DNA of 64,000 nt, taken from Platynereis dumerilii (taxonomy: Eukaryota > Annelida > Polychaeta > Phyllodocida > Nereididae). The stretch lies in assembly GCA_026936325.1 (NCBI GenBank), contig JAPTHN010000101.1:920001-984000 (forward strand). The letters run 5' to 3'. The notes below the pieces were generated by a model. The model was not told the origin of the DNA. It made no database searches and was given only the letters and a program-made list of their open reading frames with translations. The position numbers and the translations under genes were made by a program. This document shows, one piece after another, positions 10,401-21,664 of this stretch. How positions within the stretch are numbered: position 1 is the first letter of the stretch; each line of letters starts with the position of its first letter.

Positions 10401-12858
10401 TACAGTGTTACTTACAGTAGACGAACTTCGAGTGTTTACATGCAATACACTTCTGGGCTGTTACTGACGTCACATCCCTATCTCTGCCATGTTAAGTGAC
10501 CATAACTTTGATACCTCATAAACGTGTGACTGACTCATAGCCCATACATACCATGTTGTGTGATAGGTGTCATAGCATTCACCAGTGACCTCACTCCTGT
10601 CTCTCTGAGTAATAGGCCTGCAATCAACAGAGCTTGACCACTGTCAATGCTACTGATCCCCAGCTGATCTTGGTATCTGCTGCTCCTGGCCATCCTGACC
10701 ACAACTGCTTCATTTTAGCGAAGTTATAACAAACAGATTAATCTTCCTCTGGTGTGACAAGCAGAATTCACAGTTTGAGATATTCAAAGCAATTGTATCT
10801 ATGTTTGAATGTTTAATTGTTGTCTGTTTGTTGTTCCAAATATTTCTTTGAGGAAAAACACAAACAATTATCTAAATTATAGATATTTCAGGCCAGAAAA
10901 AGCTGTGAAGGATTAGAATACTTCAGAATTTTATTCAACTTGTTGGCAGGGCAAGTGTAAATGAGCTATGCAATGGAGGGATGCCCCTGGCTTTCTTGTG
11001 TAGCTCCCTTGTTCATCAAACAGGTTGCTACATTTTATATACACAAAAACCCTGCTTAGACACAAGCATGCATATAATTCCGTCACTCTTCTGCCATGAT
11101 TTATAACTCACTATCGCAATTCAGATGGATAAGCTTTCATGTTGACTGGCTGTGTCAACACCACATCTTTCATGAAGAGAGCAATGATTATTGTCAAATG
11201 GGTCAGATTTATGACTCAGTGACTGCACTTCATATGACAACTGTTCTACTGCCCATTCACTTAGCATGGCTCTGATACACATCACTGAGCCAGATGTTGG
11301 TCACTGCTGCATCTATACATGTCATTAGAAGTCCTATGAGTCAGTGAAAGAGCCACCAGTTTCAATGGTAAAGATTGAAGCAACAGCTTTAGTGACCTCA
11401 TTGATACTCTGAAACCAGTCACTTGTAAGCACTCGAAGTTTGTCTACTGTAATGGAGTAACGAGAAACAAGTATGTGAATATTGAAATATCTGATAATCC
11501 GATATGGCAATGTAACACAGTAGGGAAGTATTAACAGTATGGTATTACTTATCTCTGATGTAGTATACTTCATTGTAAGTGTATAGATATAACATATATC
11601 AAGTAATTGTGGAATGTGGATATATTGTAATACAAAGGTCAGTGTTTCACATCATTGAAATAAAGGTTACTCGGTATGCATAATGTCCTGGGCAGCAATA
11701 GGATTAATAAATCTGTAATACTAGGATTTTATCAACATATGTTTATTTACTTGTAAATAAGATATTAATGTTCTGGGTTTTTTGTTGTTTTTTTTTGTGT
11801 TTTTTTTTTTTTCCTCTTTTCTCACTGTATGTAGCTATATACTTATATGTTCTTTTTTCTTTTCTTTTTGATTTTCCCAATATGCAAATGATTATGTTTA
11901 ATGTATTTAAGACTCTTTTGGTAAAGGCAAATACGTCAGTAAGTACTGGCGTCAGCCTACCATGATTAATGCTGAAAATTTTGTATGTCGATGTAAATAT
12001 CATTTTATAATGGTCAATAAACTATAAACTATATTCTATTCTAACTCAAACACTGTAACCCTAATTCTAAACTTATAGTGCCTGTTTTCACATCTGACGT
12101 TTTGAGTCTGTGTTTTGTCAATAAATTTCTGTCACAGACATCCATATATGTTCATTATTTTTGACAGGTCCTTCATATTTAGTTATAGCAGCCATAACTG
12201 CACCTTGCTATGATTGCCGTCTGACTCCCCTTAAATACTGTGAGCAGACTGTCAGAGCTCTAGGATTTTCCCTGCTGGCAAAGTTGTAAGCTGGGAGTCA
12301 ATTTTTGGCATTAAACCGATGAAATTTGCAGTCAGGTAATGAGAAAGCAGTTGAGGTGGCTGGCTGGGAAAAAAAGATTCATATCAGCTGGCTGGGAGGT
12401 GCTGAATGATGCTTGAGCTGGCTGGCAACCCAGCTGGCAGCATTACAGATGTTTTTTCCCAGTTGCATAAAAAATGAATCTAAGTGTCACAAAAGATGTG
12501 CAACCAAGACCTCACACTGATATGGGCATTATAACAACACGCTGTCATGAGGTGCCCCTGGCTAGTTATTCTTACCAATGCTCTTTTGCCAATCTACCAT
12601 ATTCTTTCAGTTTGTGGTCTTGAGCAGGAAACCAGAGATATCAACGACGTCTACTTGAAGAAGTCCTCAAACAAAGCGGCTCTGGGAGCAACGCAAGAAA
12701 GTTTCGCGACTCCGCATTTCCACCGTTGTACACAAGCTTGCCTTCAAGCGCAGGACTGTGGGTCAATCAACTACAACTCTGAAACAGGAACTTGCCAATT
12801 GTTACGAAAATGTGGCCATGTCCTTACAGACAGTCAAGGGTTCGATTATTATGAATGA
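4262..12858 (+). CDS. Gene 1: C-type lectin-like / PAN-domain protein, 5' incomplete
   Basis: Four exons join in one frame: 4262-4473, 5152-5335, 9347-9693 and 12611-12858. They total 991 nt and encode 329 residues after the split first codon. Order: second half of one CTLD, a complete CTLD split by an intron, a Thr-rich stalk, and a PAN/apple-like domain ending at TGA. Intron phases are 1, 2, 1 and agree at every junction, which is strong evidence for the model. The first half of the leading CTLD and the signal peptide were not found in 1-4261, so they probably lie upstream of the window. By family knowledge this would be a secreted or surface recognition protein; ligand unknown. The Ca-site EPN/QPD and WND motifs are not canonical, so classical sugar binding is uncertain. 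Gene 2 downstream is a paralogue with the same architecture. Confidence 0.8.
5152..5335 (+). CDS. Gene 1 exon: first half of second CTLD
   Basis: The acceptor is TTTTTTAAG (AG at 5150-5151) and the donor is CCAAG|GTAATC. Read from phase 1 it encodes GSCHSAATPIPGTTSCFYYG, then VAQVIPRCTGMGGHLGII and a helix ending TLLNPTVP. The three cysteines are those expected in the N-terminal half of a long-form CTLD. It leaves in phase 2, as the next exon requires. Other frames across this exon are open too, but only this one shows the domain and fits both neighbours. Confidence 0.78.
5440..7103. mobile_element. Inverted-repeat element with CACGTG array and minisatellite
   Basis: Perfect 14-bp terminal inverted repeats, CTCCCAGCTGACAA at the left and TTGTCAGCTGGGAG at the right. 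Inside are a 36-bp minisatellite (about 5545-5815) and, on the right, three to four longer blocks with ACTCTCAGTTATG and TCACGTGAACAAAAACACG. About 19 CACGTG palindromes are present. No transposase is recognisable; an open frame on the minus strand at 6054-6239 matches no family I know. Confidence 0.65.
5545..5815. repeat. 36-bp minisatellite
   Basis: About seven units built on CCAGTTAACCACGTGATTTT with variable spacers (TGTTGAATATCTT or GGGGGCAATCTT). Each unit carries CACGTG or a one-base variant. It gives a spurious repetitive open frame on the minus strand. Confidence 0.85.
8561..8878 (-). mobile_element. tRNA-derived SINE, copy 2
   Basis: Reverse complement of the element at 893-1220, in the second intron of the modelled part of gene 1. 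The B-box-like region (GATTTGAACCCACGCC as written on the + strand) and A-box region (ACCATTAGGCCACGG) are both present. The 3' tail is reduced to GACTTGACTTGTG. Confidence 0.8.
8934..9262 (+). mobile_element. Telomere-motif MITE copy
   Basis: Shares GGCTGTTTCAACTAAACATG, TTAGGGTTACAATTAGG and CATTTGATGAATGACATCTTG with the full-length copy at 63038-63430. It lies 84 bp before a coding exon of gene 1. Confidence 0.65.
9347..9693 (+). CDS. Gene 1 exon: second half of CTLD plus Thr-rich stalk
   Basis: The acceptor is either TATCAG (exon from 9347) or TTTAG six bases earlier (exon from 9341). Both keep phase 2, so the choice changes two residues only. The exon reads CWIGLNDDAEKFSFVW, then PWWMKMM, NGVWKDKGC and YVICQF, completing the CTLD. 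About 48 residues follow that are dominated by Thr, Ala and Val (repeats like AAVTTT), a mucin-like, probably O-glycosylated stalk absent from gene 2. The donor A|GTAAGT leaves phase 1. A triplet-like CTG/ACC repeat bias in the stalk suggests growth by slippage. Confidence 0.82.
9752..10098 (+). mobile_element. Telomere-motif MITE copy with longest TTAGGG run
   Basis: Same family. It contains a run of GGGTTA-type hexamers at about 9917-9957, including three consecutive near-perfect units. Starts 59 bp after the CTLD/stalk exon of gene 1. Confidence 0.65.
10100..12019. other. Intron of gene 1, little recognisable
   Basis: No exon found. A small hairpin lies at about 10160-10191 (GATACCAAACT and its complement AGTTTGGTATC). 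A T-run at 11778-11820 gives a meaningless open frame. Confidence 0.45.
12020..12215 (-). mobile_element. Telomere-motif MITE fragment
   Basis: Reverse copy of the left half: TAACCCTAATTCTAAAC, CACATCTGACGTTTTGAG and TGTTCATTATTTTTGACAG match the family. It lies in the last intron of gene 1. Confidence 0.55.
12611..12858 (+). CDS. Gene 1 terminal exon: PAN/apple-like domain
   Basis: A strong acceptor (ATTCTTTCAG at 12601-12610) opens an exon that joins the preceding phase 1 end as ICGLEQETRD. The domain follows: LKKSSNKAALG, HRCTQACLQAQDCGSINYN, TGTCQLL, KCGHV, and a final FDYYE before TGA. The C-x3-C-x5-C spacing with a later CQL fits PAN/apple modules. An in-frame ATG at 12547 lies in the intron; its hydrophobic reading looks like a signal peptide but is probably fortuitous. 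The last exon of gene 2 is clearly homologous (LKK, RC, C, CGS, CQL, G-[FY]-D-Y). Confidence 0.75.
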
Positions 12859-12962
12859 GTTAAACAAAGTAATCATTGAAAGAGACACCGGGATATTTCC
12901 ACTGCGTACAATGGTGATGAACAGAATTTTTCCATCAACTCATTACAATTACTATTATGGCC

Positions 12963-13024
12963 GGCACTTTGAAGCCGTTTGACCTTCAGAGGTCACCAAA
13001 ACGTTGAAACGGCTTCAAAATGCC
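12963..13024 (+). other. Stem-loop downstream of gene 1
   Basis: GGCACTTTGAAGCCGTTT (12963-12980) pairs with AAACGGCTTCAAAATGCC (13007-13024), an 18-bp stem with one mismatch. A smaller stem, GACCT/AGGTC, lies inside the loop. It starts 105 bases past the stop codon, in the likely 3' UTR. No AATAAA is close by; the first is at about 14093. Confidence 0.5.
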
Positions 13025-13339
13025 CCGTTCGATAATTAATATTATGGACAACAGTTACATGTACTAGTTCATGCTTGAATTGGGTTGCTGAAGGGTATAT
13101 TTAGCATTGTGAGGTCTTTCGAGATGGGACATCGTCTATGCGACAGACTAAAAAAAAAAATGTGCTGTGCACAGTGTGTACTACATGCGCATCGCACAGT
13201 ATGCTTGTTTTACTTTTGGAAGTTCTATAGATGCAGTATAGACACCAAATACAATATATCACTGCTCTCACAAATTAAGGGAGATTTTTCTTGTACATGC
13301 CAGTTTTCCCAGTTATGTGATGGCAGTTTTCACGAGTTA

Positions 13340-13650
13340 TGATTCATCAATCGCGAGAAAATTGACATGTGAGGAGATAGATAACAGAAATTTAATGAAA
13401 ACAAAAAAAAAAACACGTTGTTAACCAGAACATAACCCGATCCATAAACCTAACCCTAATTTAAAACCCAACCCTGGACATGTTTTTACATCTAGAGTGC
13501 AGACATAGGCAGTTCTTGAAAATTTATTGCTGGTATAAGTGGATGTTCCCTTTGTTTTCATTAAATTTCTGCAACATAACCCTTCATGTTCATTATATAC
13601 ATTTATATACATTTACAGTTGAAAAAGCCATAACTGCAATTAACAATGCG
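13340..13650 (-). mobile_element. Telomere-motif MITE copy
   Basis: Reverse copy: GAAAATTGACATGTGAGGAG, AACCTAACCCTAATTT and CTTCATGTTCATTATA match the family. Confidence 0.55.
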
Positions 13651-14309
13651 TTGCTTCCGTAAATAATGTTAGCAACTTAGAAGCAGGTATATCAAAATGT
13701 CATTTACGAAATGCAGTAATATCAGTTTGGAGCCAATTTTCAAATCACATCTTTTTTATAGTTAAAGAGTAAATTTTTGTGCAAAATCTGTTCAATAGAA
13801 GATCTGCGAAAGTCATTATGATTGATTGTGGACGTTGGTTCTCAAAATATAATCTCAGACAATAACTATTGTATACTTGTCAAAGTGACAATGACAAATG
13901 CAGTTTATCTGATGCATTATAAGCTATTATAAATAGCACAAATTTGGTTGTGTAAAGTAATCTAATGAATAATATTATTGAGATCTATGCAGACATATTG
14001 ATATGAAATAGCCGCCTTTGTCAATTCATAGATACGAGATAGAATCCATTGTACTACATTGTATTCATTAAACCTGATATTGTATAGAATGCAATAAATT
14101 ATGCTGCAGTGATTGTGAACGTATTAAATAAAGCAATAAATATATATATATGCATATGACGAATTATGTTTTTTGAGTGATTAATTTTGTTATAGTAGAC
14201 CACATGTCTTAAAATCAGTGCAAATACATCATTTCGGGAACCAGATATGGTTTTCATTGAAAAAATGCTTCCACTTAAAGCATGTATAAAATTGATATGC
14301 AAATGGAGT

Positions 14310-14900
14310 GGATTATTGCACTGTGAAAATTACACTTCTGTGAATCATCTTACTGATGATTTGTCATGATCATACCCAATACTTTCCATGTTAATTTGAT
14401 TTAAGGAGACTTATACCATTCGACACCTCTGTCAGCCAATCACATTACAGTATTTCAGGGGAATAATTCCCATATTCTTTGTTGTCCAGTTATCCTCTCA
14501 TGTTTGACTGTTTGAGTGTTTGTCTCATGGTATAAGCCAGTTATTCACCATGGGATCAGGAATATGTGTTTATCACACCTCGGCCTAAAGGCCTCGGGTG
14601 ATAAATCACATATTCCCTCTCCCGTGCTGAATAACCTTTACTTATCCCGCTTGTTGGTGACAGCCAAACGAAAGGATAATGCATCTGATTTTCAATCCAA
14701 AATCAGTTAAGACAAGTCAAATGGCCTTCTCTTGATCATGACTAATCAAACTGCCTCTATGTTTCACATGTTGAAAGTAGAGAAGACGACACTCCATCGG
14801 CTATTATAACTCACAGCATGCCAAAATCTGTCTGAAGCAACATTCATTTTTGGCATATCAAGTTTACAGGCTGTAAAACTAAGCATTATGAGGATTTCAA
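14310..14900. repeat. Interspersed repeat carrying an insertion
   Basis: The flanks (TGCACTGTGAAAATTACACT at the left, TTTACAGGCTGTAAAAC at the right) match 37070-37410, where the sequence is continuous. Here it is split by the element at 14411-14640. Confidence 0.65.
14411..14640. mobile_element. Short inserted element with internal hairpin
   Basis: TTATACCATTCGACACC opens it; CATGGTATAAGCCAGTTATT and a hairpin (TTTATCACACCTCGGCC, then the complement GGCCTCGGGTGATAAA) follow. A second copy lies at about 59514-59745 and the empty site at about 37150-37165. Confidence 0.6.
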
Positions 14901-15548
14901 TTTTGGCACACATGTCATTAAAACTTGATAGACATCTGCTAATTAATATTACAATTTTGACAGCAATTATTTTCAAAATTATTTATAATCAGGTCTTAAA
15001 CTTGAAAATTCTGAGAAGCTCAAATACTGTAAAACAGTGCATCTGTAGGTTGTAGCATCTATATCACTTATTAGGTTGGCAGGTAGGTAAATTTTTATTT
15101 AACGTCACAATCAGTCACAAGATACACAAGATATTTACGCAAAGATTAAGTAAGGTTAAATCCTAGACTACATCAGGGAAACACTGCCAGAAGTTTCTGT
15201 TGTTCTGTCAAATGGTGACGCTAAATTTTAGTTTTGATTTAAAATCGGAGAGAGAGATATTTATTTTGAATATAACAAGTTTTACAGGCAAATATTTCAT
15301 TATATATGGCGTAATAATTAGATTGTAAATAAGTCACTTACGTAACGCTGTCGATGCCGCCCCCTTTTGGTAATTCATTATATATGGTATGGTATGGTAT
15401 TATTTTTATTTAAGTGACGTGTGTAAATTTACAACAAATTCAAAATAAAAATCAAATCAACACACCCAAACCCAACCTGGGTTCATATGTCACTATGAAT
15501 GTAACAAAAAAAAAAGGTTATCCAATACATCAACAACAATAAAAAATA

Positions 15549-17234
15549 AACAATAGAAAATAAAAGTTAATGAACACAACACAGAATCTTAAAGCCCCTT
15601 TCCCACTGGATACATATAGTCACGTTTCTTTGCATAATGGTCAAAATAATGAAATGCAACCAAACGCATAAGGGCACACGTTTCTGTTACCCATGTTAAT
15701 TAATTGGATGCAGAGCAGTTGCAGAAGAATGCATAGCTCTGCATTGCCTTTGCAAATGCTTGCAATCACTCTGCAAAAGGGCTGCATATCAATACATACA
15801 TCTGCGTTTGCAGTCTTTTGTTCAGCCTAGCAGTTTCTAATTATCACCTTTAACTAGAAAAATAGTATTGTAACTCTAGTTTTAATACGTATAAACAATA
15901 GAAAATAAAAGTTAATGAACACAACACAGAATCTTAAGCCCCTTTCCCACTGGATACATATAGTCACGTTTCTTTGCATAATGGTCAAAATAATGAAATG
16001 CACCCAAACGCATAAGGGCACATGTTTCTGTTAAGCCCCTTTCCCACTGGGTACATATATCCACGTTTCATTGCATAATTACAAAAATCCAAAAATGTGT
16101 GCAAACGCACAAGGGTCCACGTTTCACCTCATCAATGAGCCTGAATAACCATGTTAATTGAGGTAATGCATAACAGTTGCAGAAGAATGCATAGCTCTGC
16201 ATTGGCTTGGCATAGACCTGCAATAACACTGCAAACAGTCTGCATACCCACACATATTGGTACATATGACTGCATATGAAGTCTTTTGTTCTGTAAAATA
16301 GCTGCTTATGTCAAAAAAAACTCAACAAATTACTATTAAAATCTCAGTTTCCCTGCCTTTTGATGCGTTTTGATGCATATTGATACATATCAATGCAAAC
16401 TAATGCATAAGCAACACATAGGTGTACATAGAGACTGCATTCCCTTGACATAGGCTTGCAAAGTGACTTGCATTGCATTGCCTACAAGCTTAAAACACAG
16501 CCCTAATGCGTTCGAATTAAACATGTTTAATTTTTATGCCCTCCTAGTGCGTTTGTACACGTTTCATTGCATTGTAATGCCTTGCATTGCTTTGTGTTGC
16601 ATATCATTGCATAGCTCTGCATAACCATTTGCGTATCAACTGCATTTTATGGATATGTGTTCAAACGCAGGCATATGTGTTCAGTGGGAAAGGGGCTTTA
16701 CCCATGTTAATTAAAGGGATGCAGAGCAGTTGCAGAAGAATGCATAGCTCTGCATTGCCTTTGCAAATGCTTGCAATCACTCTGCAAAAGGGCTGCATAT
16801 CAATACATATATCTGCGTATGCAGTCTTTTGTTCAGCCAAGCAGCTTCTAATTATCACCTTTAACTAGAAAAATAGTATTGTAACTCCAGTTTTAATACG
16901 TATCAATGCATATTGACACATATCCACACCTACCAATGCAAAGGCACCACGTTTGTTTGCAATGACACTGCATTGCATGACATAGGCTTGCAAACGACTT
17001 TGCATTGCACTGCATACAAGAGCCAAACGCAGCCCCACTGCGTTCAAATTAAACATGTTTAATTTTTCAAGCCTCACTGCGTGGTTGTACACGTTTGCAT
17101 GCGTTTGCTTGCATACCCTTGCATATACCCTTGCATAGCACTGCATATCATTGCATATCCTCTTGCGGATCCACTGCGTGGTGCAGCTACGTATACAAAC
17201 GCAGGCAAACGTGTCCAGTGGGAAAGGGGCTTTA
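15549..17234. mobile_element. Nested Harbinger-like MITEs with local tandem duplication
   Basis: The outer element spans 15593-17231, with ends AGCCCCTTTCCCACTGG and CCAGTGGGAAAGGGGCT. A tandem duplication copied 15549-15892 (flank plus left 300 bp), and an inner element (16034-16697) sits in the second copy. The interior is full of TGCA words (GCATAGCTCTGCATTGC). No transposase. Short open frames here are not genes. Confidence 0.75.
16034..16697. mobile_element. Inner Harbinger-like MITE, 664 bp, TTA target duplication
   Basis: Flanked by TTA on both sides (16031-16033 and 16698-16700). The uninterrupted duplicate at 15687-15689 has a single TTA, so the 3-bp target duplication is seen directly. 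TTA target sites are the hallmark of PIF/Harbinger elements. Confidence 0.8.
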
Positions 17235-17639
17235 GTCATCAAATATCAAAGAAGAGCAAACCCAAGGAAAAACAGAAAAGTCAACATAAAATGAAAATGT
17301 TGGACGACACACCATAATCGATTCCCTTTTACATTTTTAGAAAAGAACAGCATATTAATTTTGACTAATTGACACAGTTTATGTATATTTTATAAATTAC
17401 GTTACCTACAATGGATGACACGCTCACTCAATTTAACAGCAACAACTTCGACGTTTCATATATGGAAAGGAAATATGCTTTGACGACACTAATTTGATGA
17501 GATAAACACAATACACCAAACATCTTTTATATACTCAACACTTAGATGAAAATCACAGCTGCGCCAGAGTAGATTTCATAGATAGCTTTTTTAATGAGAT
17601 TCACATACTAAGGCGCACACATTTCAAATTGTAACTTGG

Positions 17640-18020
17640 GTGAGATCCACACAATGGGGCGAGTATACTCTTTTCACGAGCCCAGTTAGTTATAGCAAAC
17701 TTGCTTACGTTTCATGTAACACTGGTAAACAAACTCTGCAGTGTCTTTTACAAATTCCTTAGACATCAGAAGTAACATCTTTTGATCAACATTTAGATCT
17801 TGCGAGTCAGGATGGAATTGTCCTAATTTGTCGAAGAACCTCTGCCGAATGTCATCATATAGATTACATTTAAATATAAAATGCACCTCATCCTCAATTT
17901 CATTTAAGTTACAAAAGATGCATAATATGAACTCCAAAGGTATTTGGGTAAATCACCCTGTTTCCACCTTCAAAGGTAGTATACCACTTCGCAATTGGGC
18001 AAGAACTGAGCGATGAGCAC
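17640..18020 (-). pseudogene. LINE fragment, C-terminal zinc-knuckle region
   Basis: On the minus strand it reads RSVLAQLRSGILPLKVETG, then CIFCNLNEIEDEVHFIFKC and a helix. This Cys-x2-Cys ... E-D-E-x-HF ... C pattern is the typical C-terminal part of many non-LTR retrotransposon polyproteins. One in-frame TGA follows KVETG. No reverse transcriptase is attached. Confidence 0.65.
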
Positions 18021-18299
18021 GATCATGTACCTTTTTTTAAATTTTTTATATTCGTGAAAACAAGTTTTCATTACAAATACAAATTTTCAAAAACCTTAGG
18101 ATGATTAGTGCCAGATGAATTAATGTTACTTAATTATTTACCTGGACACACGATGAGATAAAGATGAGTGGAATGAGAGGAAGATGAAACACACATACTA
18201 AGCTATAGGGTTATAATACTGGGGGAATTCTACATTTGTTTTAGGATTTATCTGGAGACATCTGACCCCTCAATGACTGTGTTATTGGATAAATGGATT

Positions 18300-20225
18300 G
18301 GTTAAGTATACAGAGCATAATAATAGTAACTATAATAATAATAATTACTTCCATGTTGATATGTATTGAAAGTAATAACCTATATCAAAGGGTAAATGTC
18401 AATAGGTCATTTAATGAGATGGCTCTTGAGGTTTCTTTTAAAAGTGAAATAGCCAATGTTCCAAGAAAAACAATTGTGCAAAATCCCAAAAATTTTTACG
18501 CTAGTATAGCGAATTCGCCTTTTTCCTAAGGAAGTATTAAAAAATGGAATAGTTGGGGTAGTATTGAAACGAGTGCTGTGACTGTGACTAGGGAAATTAA
18601 ATAAGGACCCATATATATCAGGTAGCATGGCTTTCTTAAATTTAAAGACGAACAGATAAGTGAAGAAAACATAAACTTGAAAAACATTTAGAATGTTATA
18701 TTTCTTGAAAGTAGTTTCTGTTGTTCCTCTAAAAGGTAGTGAAAAAATAATTCTGATTGCTTTTTTTTGAAGTTTCATAATAGGATTAACATAGGTTTTA
18801 CATGCACTACCCCAAGCTTCAATGCAATATATTGTATGGGGATATATGAAGCTATAATAAAGAGAGAGTTTTAGAATTAAAATATTTCGTTGCTTTGAAC
18901 AAGATGCCAATTCCTTTCGAAATTTTATTTTTGATTCCATTTATATGAGCTTGCCATGAAAGATGTTCATCTAGCTTCACACCTAAAAATTTTGCTGTCT
19001 CTACCTTAGTGATAATATTACCATTCATATATATATCAGGTAAGTTGTGAGGGATGATAGCTCTTTTCTTCCTGAAAATCATAAAATTACTCTTTTCCAC
19101 ATTTACAGCTAGTCTATTAACTGTCATCCATTTCATGAGTTTGTCTAATTCTCTGTTTGTATTTAAGATAAGCTCTGGCAGATCTTGTCCAGAGATGAAA
19201 AGATTAGTATCGTCTGCGTACATTAAGGGAGTTAGGATGTCCGTTACATTTTTTAAATCATTAATATAAATCAGAAATAGTAGGGGCCCAAGGATTGATC
19301 CTTGGGGCACCCCACAAGTAATATTAAGGTAACAGGAATTAATTTGATTGTAAAGAACATATTGGCTACGAGAATCAAGATAACTTTTAAACCAATCATA
19401 AGCAAGGCCGCGAATACCGTATTTTTCCAATGTCGCCAGTAAAATTTCATGGTTCACACAGTCGAAGGCTTTACTGAGATCAACAAAGGTTCCAATAACA
19501 TATTCCCCTTTTTCCAGTGCAGAAGTTATTTTATCAACGAGGTATATCAAAGCATTAGAGGTATTATACATTTTCCTGAAACCAAATTGGAGCTGATAAA
19601 GGAGGGTATTAGCATTAAGAAAATCTAACAATCTCGCATACATGACTTTTTCAAATAATTTAGATAAAACATTTAAGACGGACACAGGACGGTAATTTTT
19701 AATTTTCATGGGATCGCCAGCTTTAAATATAGGGACCACTCTGGCTATTTTCAGTTTTGAGTGAAAGTATCCTTGATTAATAGATAAATTCAGTACATGA
19801 ACAAGTGGCTGTAAATATAGTTTGTAAGTTTGTTTTAATATATCAGTTCGCAAATTGTCAGGACCATGGCTACTATTTTTCAATTCTTTGATAATTTTGG
19901 TAACCTCATTTGCATTAACTTCTCTAAGATGAATGGAATGAGCAATGTTTTGCTTAATATAATGAGAAGGTGAAGTGTCAGTTTCTCCACAGTTTTGAGC
20001 TAGACCAATATTTACATAAAATTTGTTGAAACTGTCTGCTATCACTTTTGGATCCGAAATAGTACTACCATTATTGCTGAAAGTGTCAGGCATGACTGAA
20101 GTCTTGTTTTTATTAATAACCTCTTTTATGACTCGCCAAGTTTTCTTAACATCACTTTTATTAGATTCAATTAGATTGTTGTAATGATCTCTTTCGTACT
20201 TATGTAAAGTCTTCTGTAGGGTGCA
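18300..20225 (-). mobile_element. CR1/Jockey-type LINE, 5' truncated reverse transcriptase
   Basis: The minus strand encodes KARVVPIFKAGDPMKIKNYR, FVDLSKAFDCVNHE, CGVPQGSILGPLLF, YADDTNLF and FLGVKLDEHLSW: reverse transcriptase motifs in order. The frame stays open upstream of 20093 to about 20225 (DVKKTWRVIKEVINKNKTS), where the element is cut; no endonuclease domain is present. One frameshift near 18850-18940 separates the RT from a C-terminal thumb part reaching 18407. An ATT-rich tail near 18300-18350 may be the 3' end. Confidence 0.85.
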
Positions 20226-20549
20226 TCACTCATGTAGTTTCTCAATTTTTTACAAGATGAGCAATTTTTTGGATATGGATAACATCATATATACCTGTTA
20301 AATTTTTTTTCATTTTAATTTGATAAAACTAGCAGAGAGAGTAAAAACCTTTTATCATACATACAAGGTAGACATTATGAGTGACAGAACCAAATAAAGA
20401 TCGTACAAACTTTTTCTGAATGAGGAGAAGACACATCGGAAAACCTAAGAAAAGAAGATGGGAAAATGCCAAAACTGACCTTAACATGAAGACTGAGGTA
20501 TCATACTTAGAGATGGTTAGAAAGTATGAGAAAACGTATTTACAAGGCC

Positions 20550-21440
20550 CCAGTCATTATTTTTGGAATTCTGTTCTATATCTCTTGTAAAAATTACATA
20601 TTTTGCACAATATGTAAAGTATGTGTCTGTTAACAAGCTCTCGGTCGCATTTCATGACTTTTGGTTTCCATAGCAACAAATCAACAAGTTATTTTTACCT
20701 CTATGATCTGATTTTTTGGGGATCATTTGCAAATTATCTCAATATCAACTGACCAAAATATAATTTTTCTGTTTAAAATCTAGCAAAAGTTATGACAGGT
20801 TGGACAGAACTTATGGAAAACCCATCGTAAAGAACCAAAAGTTTGCGAAACACCAACTGTGATCTTAATACAACGACTGTGAGGCATTGACTTTTCAAGG
20901 GATATAAGGTTATAGGAAATGTACTCAGTGTCACGTTCATTCTTAGAAGAATTTGTGAAATGTTAGGGATTATTTTTACAAGTGATTTCATTACCATGGG
21001 ATTCTCGTCATTCACACTTGGCTGTGAGGTATCAATGCCAAACCAGAACTTATTACGTTTGATCAATCAAATGTGTGACGTTCTGTTGTTTTTAAACCAA
21101 TCAGATTAACTAAAAATGGCATGTATTTGGTGGGTCTAGAACCTAAGAATCGCATACTAATGAAATCACCTGTAATAGGTTTCCTGTCCTGCAACCCTGG
21201 TAAAAATTACATTTTTTGACAAGATATAAAGAATCTGTGTCTCTAAAGGTGCCCTGGGCCGCATTTCATGACTTTTGGTTTCCATGGCAACAAATTGACC
21301 ATTTATATTTGTTTCTATGATCTGATTTTTTCAGGATCATTTGCAAATTACTTCAATATTATCTTACCCAAACATCATGTTTCTGTATAAAATATTGCAA
21401 AAGCTATAGCAAGTTGGACAGAACTTTTGGAAAACCTCTA
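20550..21440. repeat. Diverged direct duplication, about 260 bp units
   Basis: 20560-20825 and 21190-21440 share CATTTCATGACTTTTGGTTT, CTATGATCTGATTTTT and GGATCATTTGCAAATTA. The 360 bp between them is unrelated. No coding potential. Confidence 0.65.
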
Positions 21441-21664
21441 GTAGTCAAAGTTACAAAAACCATTCACATTTTTTTGTTTCTTTAATTTCTACTATGGTTT
21501 GGTGCTGTTCGCCTTGAAAATTTGTGACGTTTCCTAAAAAGCCTCTAGCTTCAAGCCTAGAAATAAGAAAACGCACCAAAAATGTAAGTTTAGATATAAA
21601 CCTGGGGGGGGGGGGGCTCTCACCTAACCCAGGCTTCTTGCCCCAACCTACTCTATGTTTGTAA

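Noticed and set aside
12547-12610. ATG at 12547 as the start of a short secreted PAN protein
   Set aside because: A strong acceptor at 12601-12610 and exact phase agreement with the exon ending at 9693 make it the last exon of gene 1. An independent start cannot be fully excluded.
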